A stretch of DNA of 64,000 nt from Conus ventricosus (GCA_018398815.1 CM031622.1:24090197-24154196); one strand, 5' to 3'. Numbered from the stretch's first letter, positions 43,937-56,858 are shown. A program made the numbers and translations. Notes: generated by a model from the letters alone, not told the origin.

Positions 43937-44333
43937 AAGTGAAAGAAAATGATGGTGGATTACTAGCAAAGAAATTTTCCAGAAGGTTGTTGGATGAAAT
44001 TTGTACCTAAAATACCCCTTGGCTTGCCCATTGAGGCCGTCTTCCTTGGAAGCCAAAAAACACAAGACACACAGGCCATGTATATATTCACATGGACAAA
44101 AGATACCTTGACAGATTTTCACACATGTATCAATAGATTTATTGATATGATATGTGTGTGTGTGGGTGTTGTAGACAATTGAAAAGATCTTGTGAGTTGT
44201 CCTTTCAATATTCAGTGTCATTTATATACATGTTACGTCAATGTGATATCAGGCTATGGGCTTGTAGCGTGGGGATTTTTCACAAGGCCGATTCAAATAT
44301 AGAGAATTTCTCGATGTCAGGGTTGGGGGAATT
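43937..44333. other. Spacer containing one half of a dispersed inverted pair
   Basis: 44152-44230 (GTTGTAGACAATTGAAAAGA, then GTGAGTTGT and CAGTGT) is matched in inverse orientation at 47165-47240. Confidence 0.7.
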
Positions 44334-44425
44334 TAGTTAGAGGTAGGGTTAGGGGTTATGGGTTAGGTTAGTTCTAATAAAATCTAACCCGAACCCATAA
44401 CCCCTAACCCTCTACCTAACTAACT
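44334..44425. repeat. TTAGGG-like hairpin
   Basis: Arms TTAGTTAGAGGTAGGGTTAG (then GGGTTATGGGTTAGG) and the inverse CTAACCC...CCTAACTAA fold with a spacer of about 12 bp. The arms contain telomere-like AGGGTTAGGGG. Confidence 0.9.
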
Positions 44426-44984
44426 TTGACTCGACGAGGGTTCCCTATTTGTCATTGCTTGTTACAAATACATTGCCTGATTTCACGGATTGACGGTAAC
44501 ATATATATATATTTATTTACAAACTCACACCACACATACGCACACAGCTTCTTCTTCTGTATATCACTGAACTAGACAGGAAAACTACAAACAAGCAAAG
44601 CCATTAACAATTCAACAACAACAAACCCCCTGCCTGCCCCAGTCAGACAACACAACTCTCTTACTATTTTTCTACACTATTCCTGGATTACGACATAAAT
44701 GGCACAATGTTCACTACAAAAACAACCTCTTGGCATCATTTTCTTTAGATTTTAGAATACAACAGTAACCAATTATTTTAAAACCCACCATAACAAGAGC
44801 CACTTACACATGTCTCTCACTCTCTTCTACATGGTTCATGTTTGGCTTTGGAAGCAAGTGTAGAAAAGAAAATGTACATCAACAAAAACTTTTTAAAAGG
44901 AGGACAATTCCTGACTCTTCAAATGAAAATGACGTGAGAGTTCTCCTACCACACCCTGTTCTTGTCAGTCTCTGTCAGCTATAA
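44426..44984. other. Unannotated spacer
   Basis: No gene was recognised. Confidence 0.6.
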
Positions 44985-45785
44985 ATCCCAGTCCACAATG
45001 GTTTCAGCAATTCCACCTAAGGACATCAAAATTTCATTCAAAGGACCATCAAAAATTTTAATCCAGACTGCCATTAAAGACCATCATTTGTTTCTTTCAA
45101 TGGACCCATCCAAAATTTCAGCCAGCTACATCAAAGGACCCATCATAAATTTTCAATCGAGGTCCATCAAAATTTCAGCAGCTTCTATCAAAGGACAAAC
45201 AAAATTTCAGACAGATTCCATCAAAGGACCATCAAATTTTTAGCTAGCCTTCATCAAAGGTATATTAAATTTCAGCAGCCTTCCAGCAAAGTTCAATCAA
45301 AAATAATCATTTCTCTGCCAGCTTCCATCTATGGACCATCAATATTTCAGCCAGCTTCCATTAAGTACAATCATTAGATTTCAGTCAGCTTCCATCAAAC
45401 GACGAATCTAAATTTGGAGCCAACTTCCACAAAGAAATATCAAAATTGTAACCAGCTTCCTCCTCTGGGACCATAATTATTTCTGCCAGTTCCATCAAAG
45501 GTCCTTCAAAATTTCACCCAGTTCAATCAATGGACCACCAATAGTTCAGCAGCTTCCAAAGGCATCATCCAGAATTTCAGTCAGCCTCCATCAATATTTC
45601 AGCCAGCTTCCATCAATGGACATCAAAATTTCAGTCTAGGTGCCATCATAGGACCATCAGAATTTTCTTTTAGCCTCCATCAAAGGCTCAGTCAAATATG
45701 TCAGTAGCCTCCATCAAAGACCATCTAAATTTCAGGCAGCTCCATCATTGGACCATCAAAAGGTCATCAGTCCGCTTCCATCATA
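44985..45785. repeat. About 40-bp minisatellite, about 20 noisy copies
   Basis: The unit contains TCCATCAAAGGACCATCAAA and ATTTCAGCCAGC. Confidence 0.95.
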
Positions 45786-46619
45786 AGAGACACTGAAGTC
45801 GATACTGTTCATCAAAACCTCTGTTTGATACAAAATAGTTGCTGTCACGCTCGTGTGGCTTTGATTGTGTGGTGTGTGTGTGTGCGTGTGCGTGTGCGTT
45901 CGTGTGCTGTGTGTTGCATGCGTGCTTGCATGCGCAATCATACATGCGTGTGAAGTTAATTCTTTCATTACATCCCCCCTGACGGGTCTATAGGTCTTCT
46001 AGCGCACCTTCTTCTAAGACAAGGTTACACAATGTGCTGGCGGCGGCAGACATTGAAAACCTAGAGCAAAATTACAGAATGGATGTTGTGCCAAACGAAG
46101 GAACAAACAAAGGCAACAGAAAGTGTAAAGACAAAAGGTATGTGTTTCGGTACTTCTTCCGCTGGGCTAAATGGGGTGATGATAAAGTGTAAAGGACAAA
46201 AGGTAGGTGTTGTATTTCTCCGATGGGCTAAAATGGGAGAATGTATTGTTGCCTCCGTATCTGCCGTGCGTCATATGATGGCAAAGTTTACGGCAACCAA
46301 CATTTCTTTTTCCCAATTTTTCTTTTTTTTTTTGTTTGTTTTTTTGCGTGTTTAACAGGACCTCTTTGTATTCAGCCATCACTATGAGGACTTTATCTGC
46401 ATATGACAGTACAGCAATTTGTTCAAGGTCGGTTTTGATTGTAATTAAAGTGAATTTTATGGGGGGGAATATTAGGAGAGAAATAAAAAAGGAAAAAAAT
46501 GAGAATTGGGGAAAGAGTTTGGAGAAAGAGTAATAACAGGAAGGGGGTGAAGTGTGTGTTGTGTGTGCTTGGTTTGTGAGAGGAGAGAGAGAAGGATAGA
46601 GAGTGAGAGTGTGTTTTGT

Positions 46620-46658
<39 letters not shown>

Positions 46659-46742
46659 TGTGTGCGTGTGAGTGGTGAGAGTTGTGTGGGTTATGTGTGG
46701 TGTGTTGTGCGTTGTGTTGAGTGAGAGAGAGAAGAGAGTGTG

Positions 46743-46788
<46 letters not shown>

Positions 46789-47160
46789 GTGTGTGTGCGT
46801 GTGTTGTGTTGTGTGTGTGTTGTGAATGGGGGTGTATGTGAGAGAGGAGAGAAGAGAGAGAGAGTGAGAAGTGTGATGGTGTGTGTTAATGGGAAGGGCA
46901 GGCAGAGTGTGTTCATCTCACCACATGTAGTTACTAAGTTGGTCGTGTAAATTCACACAACTTTACAACATCAGTCAAGGAATCTGAATACAGGAGTGCT
47001 GTGCACTTCCCTTTAACACAGTGAAATAATGGGTATTCATTTAGAATGAATAAGCTACAAAAAATCCACAGTTGAATGAATATTGAAAGGGATAAAAAAT
47101 CTTACAAAATATCCTTGGGAGTATGGGAATGCGAGGGGGAATGTCCTCGTACACAACTGT
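45786..47160. other. Spacer with GT/GA microsatellites
   Basis: GT-rich runs at 45870-45930 and 46540-46880. An AAAGTGTAAAGACAAAAGGT-type segment is duplicated at about 46118-46205. No gene was recognised. Confidence 0.65.
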
Positions 47161-47164
47161 ATGT

Positions 47165-47275
47165 ATGAAATGCAGACTGAACACTGAATTTGAAGGAACA
47201 ACTCACTAGGTCTTTTCAATTGTCTACAACACACACACACACACACTCACACACACACACACACACACACCATTT
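47165..47275 (-). repeat. Inverse copy of the 44152-44230 repeat, followed by CA run
   Basis: The minus strand reads GTTGTAGACAATTGAAAAGA, as at 44167. Confidence 0.75.
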
Positions 47276-48930
47276 ATAGATGCACATCTACACAACAAAC
47301 AAGACAGAATCAAATGGAAACAGACAGGATGAAGAACACACAAACAAAAGGACAAGCACAAAAATTTCATAAGACATGACATTACAATGGGATAGAAGAT
47401 GAGAGAAATATGTGTGGGATGAGGGGACAGGACACAGATGGAAAGACACAGATGGACAATGGGAAAAAAGGATATTCAGACATAAATAAACTATAAAAAC
47501 CAGCAACACAGATCAAAGAAATACAGAAAAAGAACACTGGTCACTCCGACACTGTCTCAGTTGTGTTTTCTATATGTTCTTGGCAAGTTTCATCTAGAAG
47601 AGAATTAAAAAAAAACCATGTCAACTTTCAGAAACACAAAATCCGTTTCCTTTTCACACAACAACCCATCTTTGCTATCACAAAAAGCCAGCAGAGACTG
47701 GAAATGAGATAGTGACTAGACGAAGAAAAAAACAAAGAAAATACACCACACACAATACAATACACTTCAACAGAGAAACCGAATTGTGCTGGTCCAATTG
47801 CATCATGGCTTTTATTGGTTGGGCTGTCTGGCACATTTCATGCACAGCTGATTTCTCTCATGCTGCAAGTTGATAAAAGGGAGAGAGTATCTGATGGAAG
47901 ATGGGATGTGTGTTTCATTCAACTTTCGTTAGCACTTGCTTCCCTTATACAGGAGTGAGGCAACTTCAGCTTGTTTCAACTTTTCTCTTCCCCCTCTCTT
48001 TTTTTTTTTCTTTTGTGTGTGTGTGTGTTTCAGCACTTGGCGAGGATTGAAAAACTTTCTGCTTGCTAGCAGTATTGATACATGACAAAAAACTATAGGT
48101 ACGTTTGTGTGCATTAAACAATCAAAATAATGTGCAGCTTCTGTTTTTGTTAGAACATCAAATTAATGCGCTCTATGTTTTGTTTTTTTCAGTGAGTTTG
48201 TTTTCTGTAAGTGGCTACTTTTAGCTCTTGTAATATGTTCAGGAGGAACAAGTTATCAATTGCGTTAATAGAAATATGCATTTCATTGTATTAAAAAAAA
48301 ATTTTTATATATATATAAGGCAAAACCAAAAGCTTACATCCAGTTCCAGTCAAAATCACTGTTTTTTATTGTTTACATCATGTGTACTTTTTATTGTTGT
48401 AACATAAAAATAAAAAGACCTCTTATCACACAACTGGGTCTGCAGCTGTCGTTCCAGGTGACTGTGTTAGGTGAGGAAGCATGAGCATTAAAAAAAAGAT
48501 AACAAAAAAGGATGCTTTACAGGACTGGACTGTGTGTTCACAGCTGACACAGACAAATTCGTGAAACACAGACACCAAACAACAGGACTGGGGAGCATGG
48601 AACATGACGGATATAATGCTGTCCACTGGAGTCAGACAGGAGAAGGCATGATTATACTACATCCAACTGCCATTTGACCGGTGTCGGTCACAGTTTGCTG
48701 CATTCATTCTGTCGTCGCGGCAGGAATCCATACCACAAGTCCCACACCACAACAACATGGACAGTATGGCTTTATGTTACATCACAGATTCCCGAGTCTC
48801 TACACACAGTAATCCATGGACAACACGCTGTACATTACTTACATCATGCAGCAAACATAACCTCCCGATTGTTGGTTTATTGTTGTTGTTGTTGATGTCG
48901 TGTACTGCGCCTTATAATGACTGCTGGGAT
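47276..48930. other. Unannotated spacer
   Basis: AT-rich, with no gene recognised. Confidence 0.55.
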
Positions 48931-48934
48931 TCAT

Positions 48935-49085
48935 CCCGGAACATGCCACAGTACTTGAACACTATGGTTCAATACTGCATCAGCTGGGGATGCGTATTAT
49001 TACGTGTGCTGTGTTACCGTTTTTGAATATCCCCACCTATGTGGGCAAGCCCACAACCTCCGACATCGGGATTTTGGAGGAATGT
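48935..49085 (+). repeat. Interspersed repeat copy 2 (same family as 30270-30435)
   Basis: Shares AGTACTTGAACACTATGGT and CAGCTGGGGATG in the same order and spacing. Confidence 0.75.
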
Positions 49086-50347
49086 TAATGTTATGCTAGG
49101 AGCTTGTCACAATGAAGACATCCACGGCATAAACTAAGCAGAGCATTAAACATAATCATTTTGAGGTTTAGCCTTGGTGTTCTAGCATCTGTCTTTTGGC
49201 CTGACACTGCCTTAGCCAAGGCGGGATAACGCCGTCTCTAACGTGTCATGTCATAAGTCTGATGTACTTAGTTCGCACATGTTTTCTACAACCTCAGTGC
49301 GTTTGCCCCCCCCCCCAACCCCACCTTTCCACCCCACACCCCCACCCTTCCCCCCCCCCCCCCCACCCCCCCACAATCCTCCCCCGCCACTTCATACCTA
49401 CATGTGAATACAGCTTTCATTTACTGTTGGAAGAAAAATAAGGTGGACACCCCATACAAAATAGCTGGCTATTCTTTGGGTTTCAGAGATTATTGTCATC
49501 CCTCCTTTTCATGGCTGCTTTTTACTGCCATTCATTACTATGACTCGAGTAGTCTGGCTATCATTCCCTTATTGCAGTTACAAAAGTCCATCTTACTTTG
49601 CGGATACAGTGTTTAACTCACTGCCGGGCACATTATGTTTTTTGTTGCTATGCTTTCTGTATCAGTGCTCATGCTGTAGTCACAGCCAGTCACACATGTT
49701 TCTGTGCAATGCATGCTTTGCTCAACTATTGTCAAATGTAATTCTCTATCCACGACATATTTTGCTTCATTAATGGTCACACACGAATTTTGTATCACAG
49801 AAACCATATATAAAAAGTTCACCTGCTTCTTTTGATTCAACCTCATGCAACAACCTACCACCCTAATAACTCACCCCCCCCCCCCCCCCCCCTTTCTCAA
49901 AAAATTCCTTAACATGCGAAAGATGCTCCTGTTCCACATCTGTTCCAAAAACAGTTTCTATCATTTTGCCAGATCTGCACGTTTACTTGAATGCCCTCAC
50001 ATCCACCCTACCCCCACAAACATAAGAGAAAAAAAAATCAACCTTCAACCCTAATATGAAAAAAAAAGATGGAAATTCTTATCAAAAAAACAATCCGACC
50101 AAATCCCCATTGCCCCCTATTCCACCCTCCAGGCTACTTAAATAAAAAAAACAAACAATAACACGCGAATGCTAGCATTAGCTTCTTTACCATTGGTGGA
50201 GAGAGACACCAAGAAAATAGTATCCCCCCCCCCACACCCCCCCCTCAAAGACACAGAACGGTGTTTAATCATTCCCCATGAGACCCCGTTCTTAGTGGCC
50301 AGTAACACCAACTGCATTTTCCGGAGGACAAACAAGGGCACTGGGTT
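49086..50347. other. Unannotated spacer with C-rich tracts
   Basis: C-rich runs at 49307-49385, 49874-49892 and 50224-50245. No gene was recognised. Confidence 0.6.
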
Positions 50348-50521
50348 GTGGTAGAGATGCCTGTTGCACGCTGTCAACACAGCGCGGAGGAACTCAGTTG
50401 TGAGCATATACACAAATTTATCCCCCTGTTGAGTTTACGTTCAGACGAAAGGTACCACACCAAAACACTCAATATTCATCTGTGTACAAAGTCCTGGGTA
50501 ATCATAACTGTTGTTTTTCTA

Positions 50522-50761
50522 GCGTCGGCGATGATCCCTTTTGAACCAAACGGGACTAATGCACCCAAGCTGCTATGGGGACTCATCCATGCAGGCGTGC
50601 GTGGAATTCCTGCCTTTCGCAGTCTCACCCCCCCTCTCCGCCTGGTGAAGGCATGTGTCATTGAATACCCAGTGTTGGAAAGATTTGCAGCGAATAGGAA
50701 GTGCTGGGAGGAGCACGTGTTACACAATAACACTCGAGGACTTGCTCTTAGGTTTATTTAG
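50522..50761 (+). CDS. Unrecognised possible terminal exon
   Basis: After a good acceptor (TTGTTTTTCTAG, ending at 50521) a frame continues to TAG at 50759-50761, encoding about 79 residues: AMIPFEPNGTNAPKLLWGLI, then HAGVRGIPAFRSLTPPLRL, ending TRGLALRFI. Its third-position GC content is higher than in the AT-rich surroundings, as expected of coding DNA. An AATAAA lies at about 51193. The same frame is open upstream to 50348, but that part looks less coding-like. The minus strand is also open (50476-50733), so the strand is not proven. No upstream exon was identified. I do not recognise a family. Confidence 0.35.
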   Translation, partial: ASAMIPFEPNGTNAPKLLWGLIHAGVRGIPAFRSLTPPLRLVKACVIEYPVLERFAANRKCWEEHVLHNNTRGLALRFI

Positions 50762-51880
50762 ACGGTACTTCTGACAAAGAAAAAAAACCAACCTGGTAAT
50801 GCTTTGATATTATATGCACTATGCAGAGAAATGCAAACATATTGTGTGTGCCTTTGAGAAATTCGAGAAAACAACATGGTGTGGTTTTATAGTTCATGTT
50901 TATTTTTGCTTGGCATGACATACTCGATCCATTTTTTCAATATGTTTTATTGTCACATTGACATTTTCAGTTCCTTTCACCCTGTTTTGATGTTGTTATT
51001 TATAATAATAAAAAAGAAAAAAAAATAATGAAACAAGACCATCCACTCTTACGTTTCGGTTCATGTTCTGTCTGTCTTTATGTGCTTAATATAGGTAGGA
51101 AGTCGTTCAAAGTATACTGTCAAGTTCTTGATTTGCCTTTCCTGTTGGATATACGAGATATAGCTGTTTCTGCATGTATATGGATATCTGTTAAATAAAA
51201 GTCAACAATCCAAATAATATGCGCTAAACATTCTGGGATCTGCTTTTCTATTGAACATAAAGCGATAGGCTGTTATGCATTATAATTGAATCTGTAATAT
51301 ATAATTACAATACATAATGCAAAAAAATATGTGCAGGCATCGGCTGTATTCATACGCATGATCTGTCAATGAATCGTATGGACTTCCAGAAATGAACATA
51401 TTCTGGTTGGTGTTTTTGGTTTTTTCACTGATCTACTGAGTTATGTCATATTTCTGTTTTTTTCGGAGTTTGGAAGTAGTTTATTGGTCAGATTTCTTGT
51501 CCCTTTTTTTTTTGCATCAAAAAGGCAGAATCTTCTTCAATGGTAATCTATAAGTGTTTAAAACTAAACAAACTTTTGAAAAAAACAGAAAGTTGTATCC
51601 CTGAGTTCATACCATAAATGTTTCAGCTATTTGATGTAAAAGAGAAACGACAACAGAGAAAACTGTCAAACTGCCAGATGTATCTCTGACACAAATCTTT
51701 ATATCTTTTTCTCACCATGATGTTTCCTATTCCTACAGTAAACTGAACAGAGAATCTTAAGACACAATTGAGATGGAGTAGTAAGCATGAAGTTCACGTT
51801 TTCATCAAAGGTGACTCCAGCCAATACTAGCTCATAAATTGAAACAAATCTCAAAAAGCATTGACATAACTCGCCAAACA
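50762..51880. other. Unannotated AT-rich spacer
   Basis: No gene was recognised. It could be the 3' UTR of the previous candidate exon up to about 51200. Confidence 0.5.
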
Positions 51881-52195
51881 ACCATGGCAAACAAGTCATC
51901 AAGACAAAAACATGATGCGTTTCGGGACCCCTTAGGTCTTCTTCTAGGTAAGATAAACAAATCACTCAGGACAACGAATATGAGAACGCGCAAATCACTT
52001 ATCTTGTCATTAATTCCATAAGCGCTTGCTGTTTCCTCGTCATCTTGTATTGCAATTTGACGAGGATAAGTGATAGCTCGGTTTTTTTTTTTAATTTTCG
52101 TTTGTCCGAGTGTTGTTTATCTTGCCTGAAGAAGACCGAGATGATTGAACTGCGTCATGTTTTGTCTTGTGACTGTTTTGTCCTTGTTGCTGGCA
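51881..52195. repeat. Foldback pair of the CTGAAGAAG...CGAAAC repeat family
   Basis: A minus-strand copy (51885-51990) and a plus-strand copy (52060-52190) face each other. Both contain AAGATAAACAA or its complement, a TCACTTATC block and a CTGAAGAAGACC-like motif. Confidence 0.7.
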
Positions 52196-53878
52196 GCGTT
52201 ATTTCAATGACATTTTTATGATTTGTTTAGGATTTCACCTGCTGTTTGCCTCACTCTTGCTCTAATCCGAACTGAAAGGAAGAAATGTTAAAAAAATCAG
52301 ATGGACAGCTGTAGTCCAGTTAACAGCAGCTGTTCTGAACGAAAGATCCAAGAAGATGAATCCATGGCATCAGAAACGCACCAACCAGCAAACTCCATCA
52401 TGGACTGACACATACATTCAAGCTTCCGCGGATCTATAATTCTTGGCCAACCAAGCGTGTCATTAGTTTGTTTATGGTGGACAGGCATAGGAGGCCCTCA
52501 AACAGTTCAAACAGTTCATGATGGGGCTTACAAAAGAACTAAAAATACACAGCCATTCCGCCAATCGAATGTCAGAAATCACTAATATGTTGACGTTTTC
52601 TGGATCACATTCTTTGCATGATCTGGCAGTATGCTTGAATAGCTTTGTGGAACATTACTCACAAAGTTTATCATTATTAACACTGCTGTATCTCAGCTTT
52701 CCTGACACAACAAACTTTACACCAGTCAGATCTATTGGTGATGATGTACTGGTCACCTACCACCACCCACCATCTTGGTGTATATAGATTAACCTCGTGG
52801 GTATAATGGTCATCTTACACTCATCCGGTGTATAGAGAGTCAACGGTGGATAATGAGTCACATACACCTCCCCCCTCCTCCCAATCATTGTGCGTTTAGA
52901 AGTAACCTTGTGGGTATTAGTCTCCTACACCACTCCATCACAAACCTCTCAGAATTCACCTAATATGAGACAGATTCAAACTTCAGCTTTAAATGAAAGC
53001 ATCATGCACAATGAAGATCTACCCAGGTTAATTCTCAGTCTAAAAATAAAACTAAACAACAACAACAACAAAACTGAAAGTAATTCCACAAAGTTACAGG
53101 CGTCCTGATTCATTCTGGATGCTGGGCCAGCCACAAAACGGAAGTACTATGCTTCTCTCTCTGCAACCTGCCGATCAAAATCCTAAAAACAGGGGGTGAG
53201 GGGGCCTCTGTCACCCTTCCAATCTGAGCTTTATCACGATGGTACCAGTACCATGAAACAGGACGGGGGGGTTGGGGGGTGGGTGGGGGGTTGGGGGGGC
53301 GGGTGGTCTCCTGATTACTACAGATAGACGTCCGAAGGCAGATCACATACTGACACTCACCGCAAGCGGTGTCTCTGCCCAGGGGGCGTCAGGGCCGGCT
53401 CTCAGGACCTGAGGCCCAGCACTGTGCGTGTGTCGATGGGGTCGATCACGCGTCATCCCACAACCTGTAGTGCACCAGGATTCAGGAGTTGAAGGAGTTT
53501 TGTGTCGTAAACTGCCAGCAGTCTAGGATCTTCAATTTAACGTCTTACTTATTATGTGATATTAGACAAACATAATCTATTAAGAATTACATTAACATGC
53601 AAAAAATGGATATACTAACTTATAAAACATCGAAGAAAACCGGGTTCATAAACAAAGGATCATTACTTTAAACACCACTTCCAATTTTACAAAACAGAAA
53701 AAAATAGGACATTTGATTGCAATGAACAGCATTTTACATCATTGTGATAAAATCGGTTACAACTGTATCCAGGGAACAATTAGTAGAGGGTTGTAGATGA
53801 GGCTTTTAACTGCTTGCAGTGGAATTGTATGCTGTTATTTATCTTTTCACCACAAAGGCATTCTAATGCTCACCACAG
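52196..53878. other. Unannotated spacer
   Basis: A G-rich tract lies at 53260-53305. No gene was recognised. Confidence 0.55.
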
Positions 53879-53879
53879 C

Positions 53880-54540
53880 AGGTCTAATCTCTTATGATGT
53901 GTTCAACAATTCATCATAGATACATAATCATTTTATCAACTTTGAAGTGTTCTTAGTCATTCAGGATACTAAACAATTCATATCCCACTATGAAGTGTTC
54001 ACCATTTCATCAAGATACGAAAAACAATTCAGCTCTTTGAAGTGTTCACTGTTCTCTAGATAAAATAAAAAAAAAGTTTATCACTTTGAAGTGCTTCTCA
54101 TTTCATCAGAACCTAAATTCATATCTAATCTAATTTGTAGGGTTTCACATATTCATCAAGATACTAAATCTATCTAATCTACTTTGAAGTGTTCACAAGT
54201 CATCAAGAAACTAAATCAATCATAATCTACTTTGAAGTGTTTCACAATTCATCAAGTGATAAACTAAATCAATCTAATCTACCTTTGAAGTGTTCACAAT
54301 TCATCAAGAAAACTAAATCCATCTAATCTACTTTGAGTGTTCACATATTATCAAGAAACTAAATCATCTATCTACTTTGATAAGTGTTCAACAGTTCTTC
54401 ATAGGAACTAAAATCTTTCTGATCTACTATGAAAGTGTTCCACAATTCATCAAGGAATTAATTCAATCTAATATACTTTGATGTGTCACTATTCATCAAG
54501 GAACTAAATCAATCTCAATCTACTTTGAAGAGTGTTTCAA
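53880..54540. repeat. About 46-bp minisatellite, about 14 noisy copies
   Basis: The unit contains ATCTAATCTACTTTGAAGTG and TTCACAATTCATCAAGAAAC. Confidence 0.95.
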
Positions 54541-54639
54541 AGCAGTGGTGACTGCAAGCAGATATTGAGAAAAGAAAAAATAATTCCATAGAGAAATTAT
54601 AATAAATGGCCAGACGGAAAGAACGATCACATTATAAGA

Positions 54640-55113
54640 CATAACACATGGTGTGTTTTGGACCTCTTTGGTTTCTTCAGGCAAGACCAAACTGACAAAT
54701 TCATCTTTCATACGCAACGATATGCCTCAATGATACTACCTTGTGCGCTCAAACTGACCAAAATGTCCACTACGTGGTCACCAGGTGCCTGCCCTACTAC
54801 AAAACATACTGCCAAAATCTGCCATCTCAACAAACCAGATACCATCTACAAAGGCCCAAAGGCCTCATTCAAAGTTTATGATGCACATTCTCTCTCGGAG
54901 AGCCGCAACACTGTGTATGCTATCCACTGTCGGCTATGTGGTAAGCTCTATGCTGGTGATGACATCCCGCACACTTGGACGCGATCTCTGAACACTGGCT
55001 GTCACCCTCCTCCTTCAGCTCAAACATGCCTCGGTCCACATTTCTCACAAGAGAAGGAATATCTGTCAATAGAGGGAAGCTCAAACCAAACAGGTTTCGT
55101 TCCTCTTAACTGA
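54640..55113 (+). pseudogene. Penelope-like retroelement remnant: GIY-YIG endonuclease domain
   Basis: The 54658-55113 frame contains NTVYAIHCRLCGKLYAGDD, followed by a basic stretch. This has the VY-x-I-x-C-x2-CG-K-x-Y-x-G pattern of the GIY-YIG endonuclease of Penelope-like elements, with the usual upstream cysteines (around ACPTTKHTAKICHLN) partly kept. The catalytic GET-like segment is changed (YAGDD). Only the C-terminal domain is present; RT is absent. The start of the frame overlaps the interspersed CTGAAGAA repeat at 54640-54685 in opposite orientation, so the first residues are not part of the protein. Dead. Confidence 0.65.
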
Positions 55114-55189
55114 TTGTTTTCTAGCGTTGGGGTGTATATCCATATAGCTGAAACATCAACAGAGGCTATATTTTGCCCTTCTGCATGGG

Positions 55190-55365
55190 ATGCATGCACA
55201 CACAAACACACACTCACACACCACACACACACTCACTCCACTCACTCACAAACACACACAACATACTAACCACACACACACACACACCAAACACACTTAC
55301 ACACATTACATCAAACTCCCACATACCTCACACACACAACACATACACACACACAGAGTTGAACC
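55190..55365. repeat. CA-rich microsatellite
   Basis: Interrupted CA/CACT run, with a second short one at 55505-55542. Confidence 0.95.
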
Positions 55366-55629
55366 AAAACAATTGTCTACCACCGCTCCCCAGCTTGATG
55401 GCACTCCCCAGGTCACCTGGGACACTGGAGATTGTAGGGGTGTCCTCTGTTCTTACTTCATCTTGATGGGGTCTTCAGTGTGTCTCCTCCTCCTCTGTCC
55501 ACTGCACACACCACACACACACATTCACACACACACACACTCCTTGTAGCTTAACGGCATTCCTCATCTCCTTCTTTCTCTTCAACAGGTATGTGATGGC
55601 CTTATATGAAGATTATAATATGCTACAGC

Positions 55630-55945
55630 ACCATGGCGAATTGGGTAAGCATTCAGACTCCAGGCTGGGAGGTTTGTGAGTTTGAGATCCCATCAGAGAC
55701 ATGTAGGATTTTTCTGCCTCAAATGGCTGCTACCAGGAGTTGAGGTGGGCTACCGGGCTCTGCTGGGAAGACTGGGACACACAGTCTACGTTTCATTCAC
55801 GTAACGGATCGGTGTCTCTCGCAGAGTGTTACTCAAATTCTGACCTAGCACAACAGGTGCCTGTATGTCTCGGGCTGTTGATGCCGGGATTATTTATGAA
55901 TGTAAGGGTAAGTTACAGCTCTGTCATGCAGTTTTAGCCCGGAAT
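55630..55945 (+). mobile_element. tRNA-derived SINE, copy 1
   Basis: A head with A-box-like TGGCGAATTGGGTAAGC and B-box-like GAGTTTGAGATCCC, then a body shared with copy 2: CTGGGAAGACTGGG, CAGGTGCCTGT and GTAAGTTACAGCTCTGTCATG. Confidence 0.75.
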
Positions 55946-56827
55946 TGGAATCATAACATCCATCTTCATTAAAAAAAAAAACTATAATTTCTGTGGTGGC
56001 CACTTCATGCCCTGCTCTCTCCTTGGTGACATCAGTTTTAGGGTCCTCACTCGTCTGTTGGCCTTTGTTTGATTCCGTTAGGGTCACGGGGAACACCCAT
56101 GATATAGTCTTAAGAAGTTGAAAAATGCTCCATGTGTTTGACTTGGATAGTTCGCGATAACTGCTTTTAGAAACTGGATAAAAAAAACGACTCACTCGTT
56201 TTCCTATTTTCCATGTTACTTTGTACAATGTAGAGTGCCATGCGAATTGTAGGCGCTATGAAAATCAAAAAATGTTGCAAGGGTCGAGTGACGCTTGGTA
56301 GAGCTTTTTCACATGTGAGGATACTGTTCATGTGTCTGTGACTCCTCTACCTTCCTAAAATCCAGCTGGGAATAAAGGCAAGACTCCATTGATTCAAGGA
56401 AATATTCATTATGTTTTATGATTCTTTCAAATTAGTTTTCCATTGTGAGGTGTAAAGAAAGTGAGGTCGGGAAACTTCAGAGGGATGAGTTCACGGTTTT
56501 ACATTGTGTAAGGGCGTGGGATAACAGTAACTTTTTCCCAATGGTCGGGAGCATTCCAACTCTACCAACAACTTTGATAACAGGCCCTCAGTGAAAAATG
56601 TTTAATCGTGTTTTAGGAAATAGGGTTCTGAACTGATGGATATCATACCTGGCTTTTATACGATTAAGGTGAGAAACAGTGTTCATGTATCGTTAAATTT
56701 GTGATAATTTTATATTATATCATAATCTTTGCCATGTCATTACTATAACGACTGAAGAATTGTTTGCCTGCACTTGCTTGCCCCCAATACTTAATTGGGT
56801 TCTGAATATCATATTAATTTTTTTATA

Positions 56828-56858
<31 letters not shown>

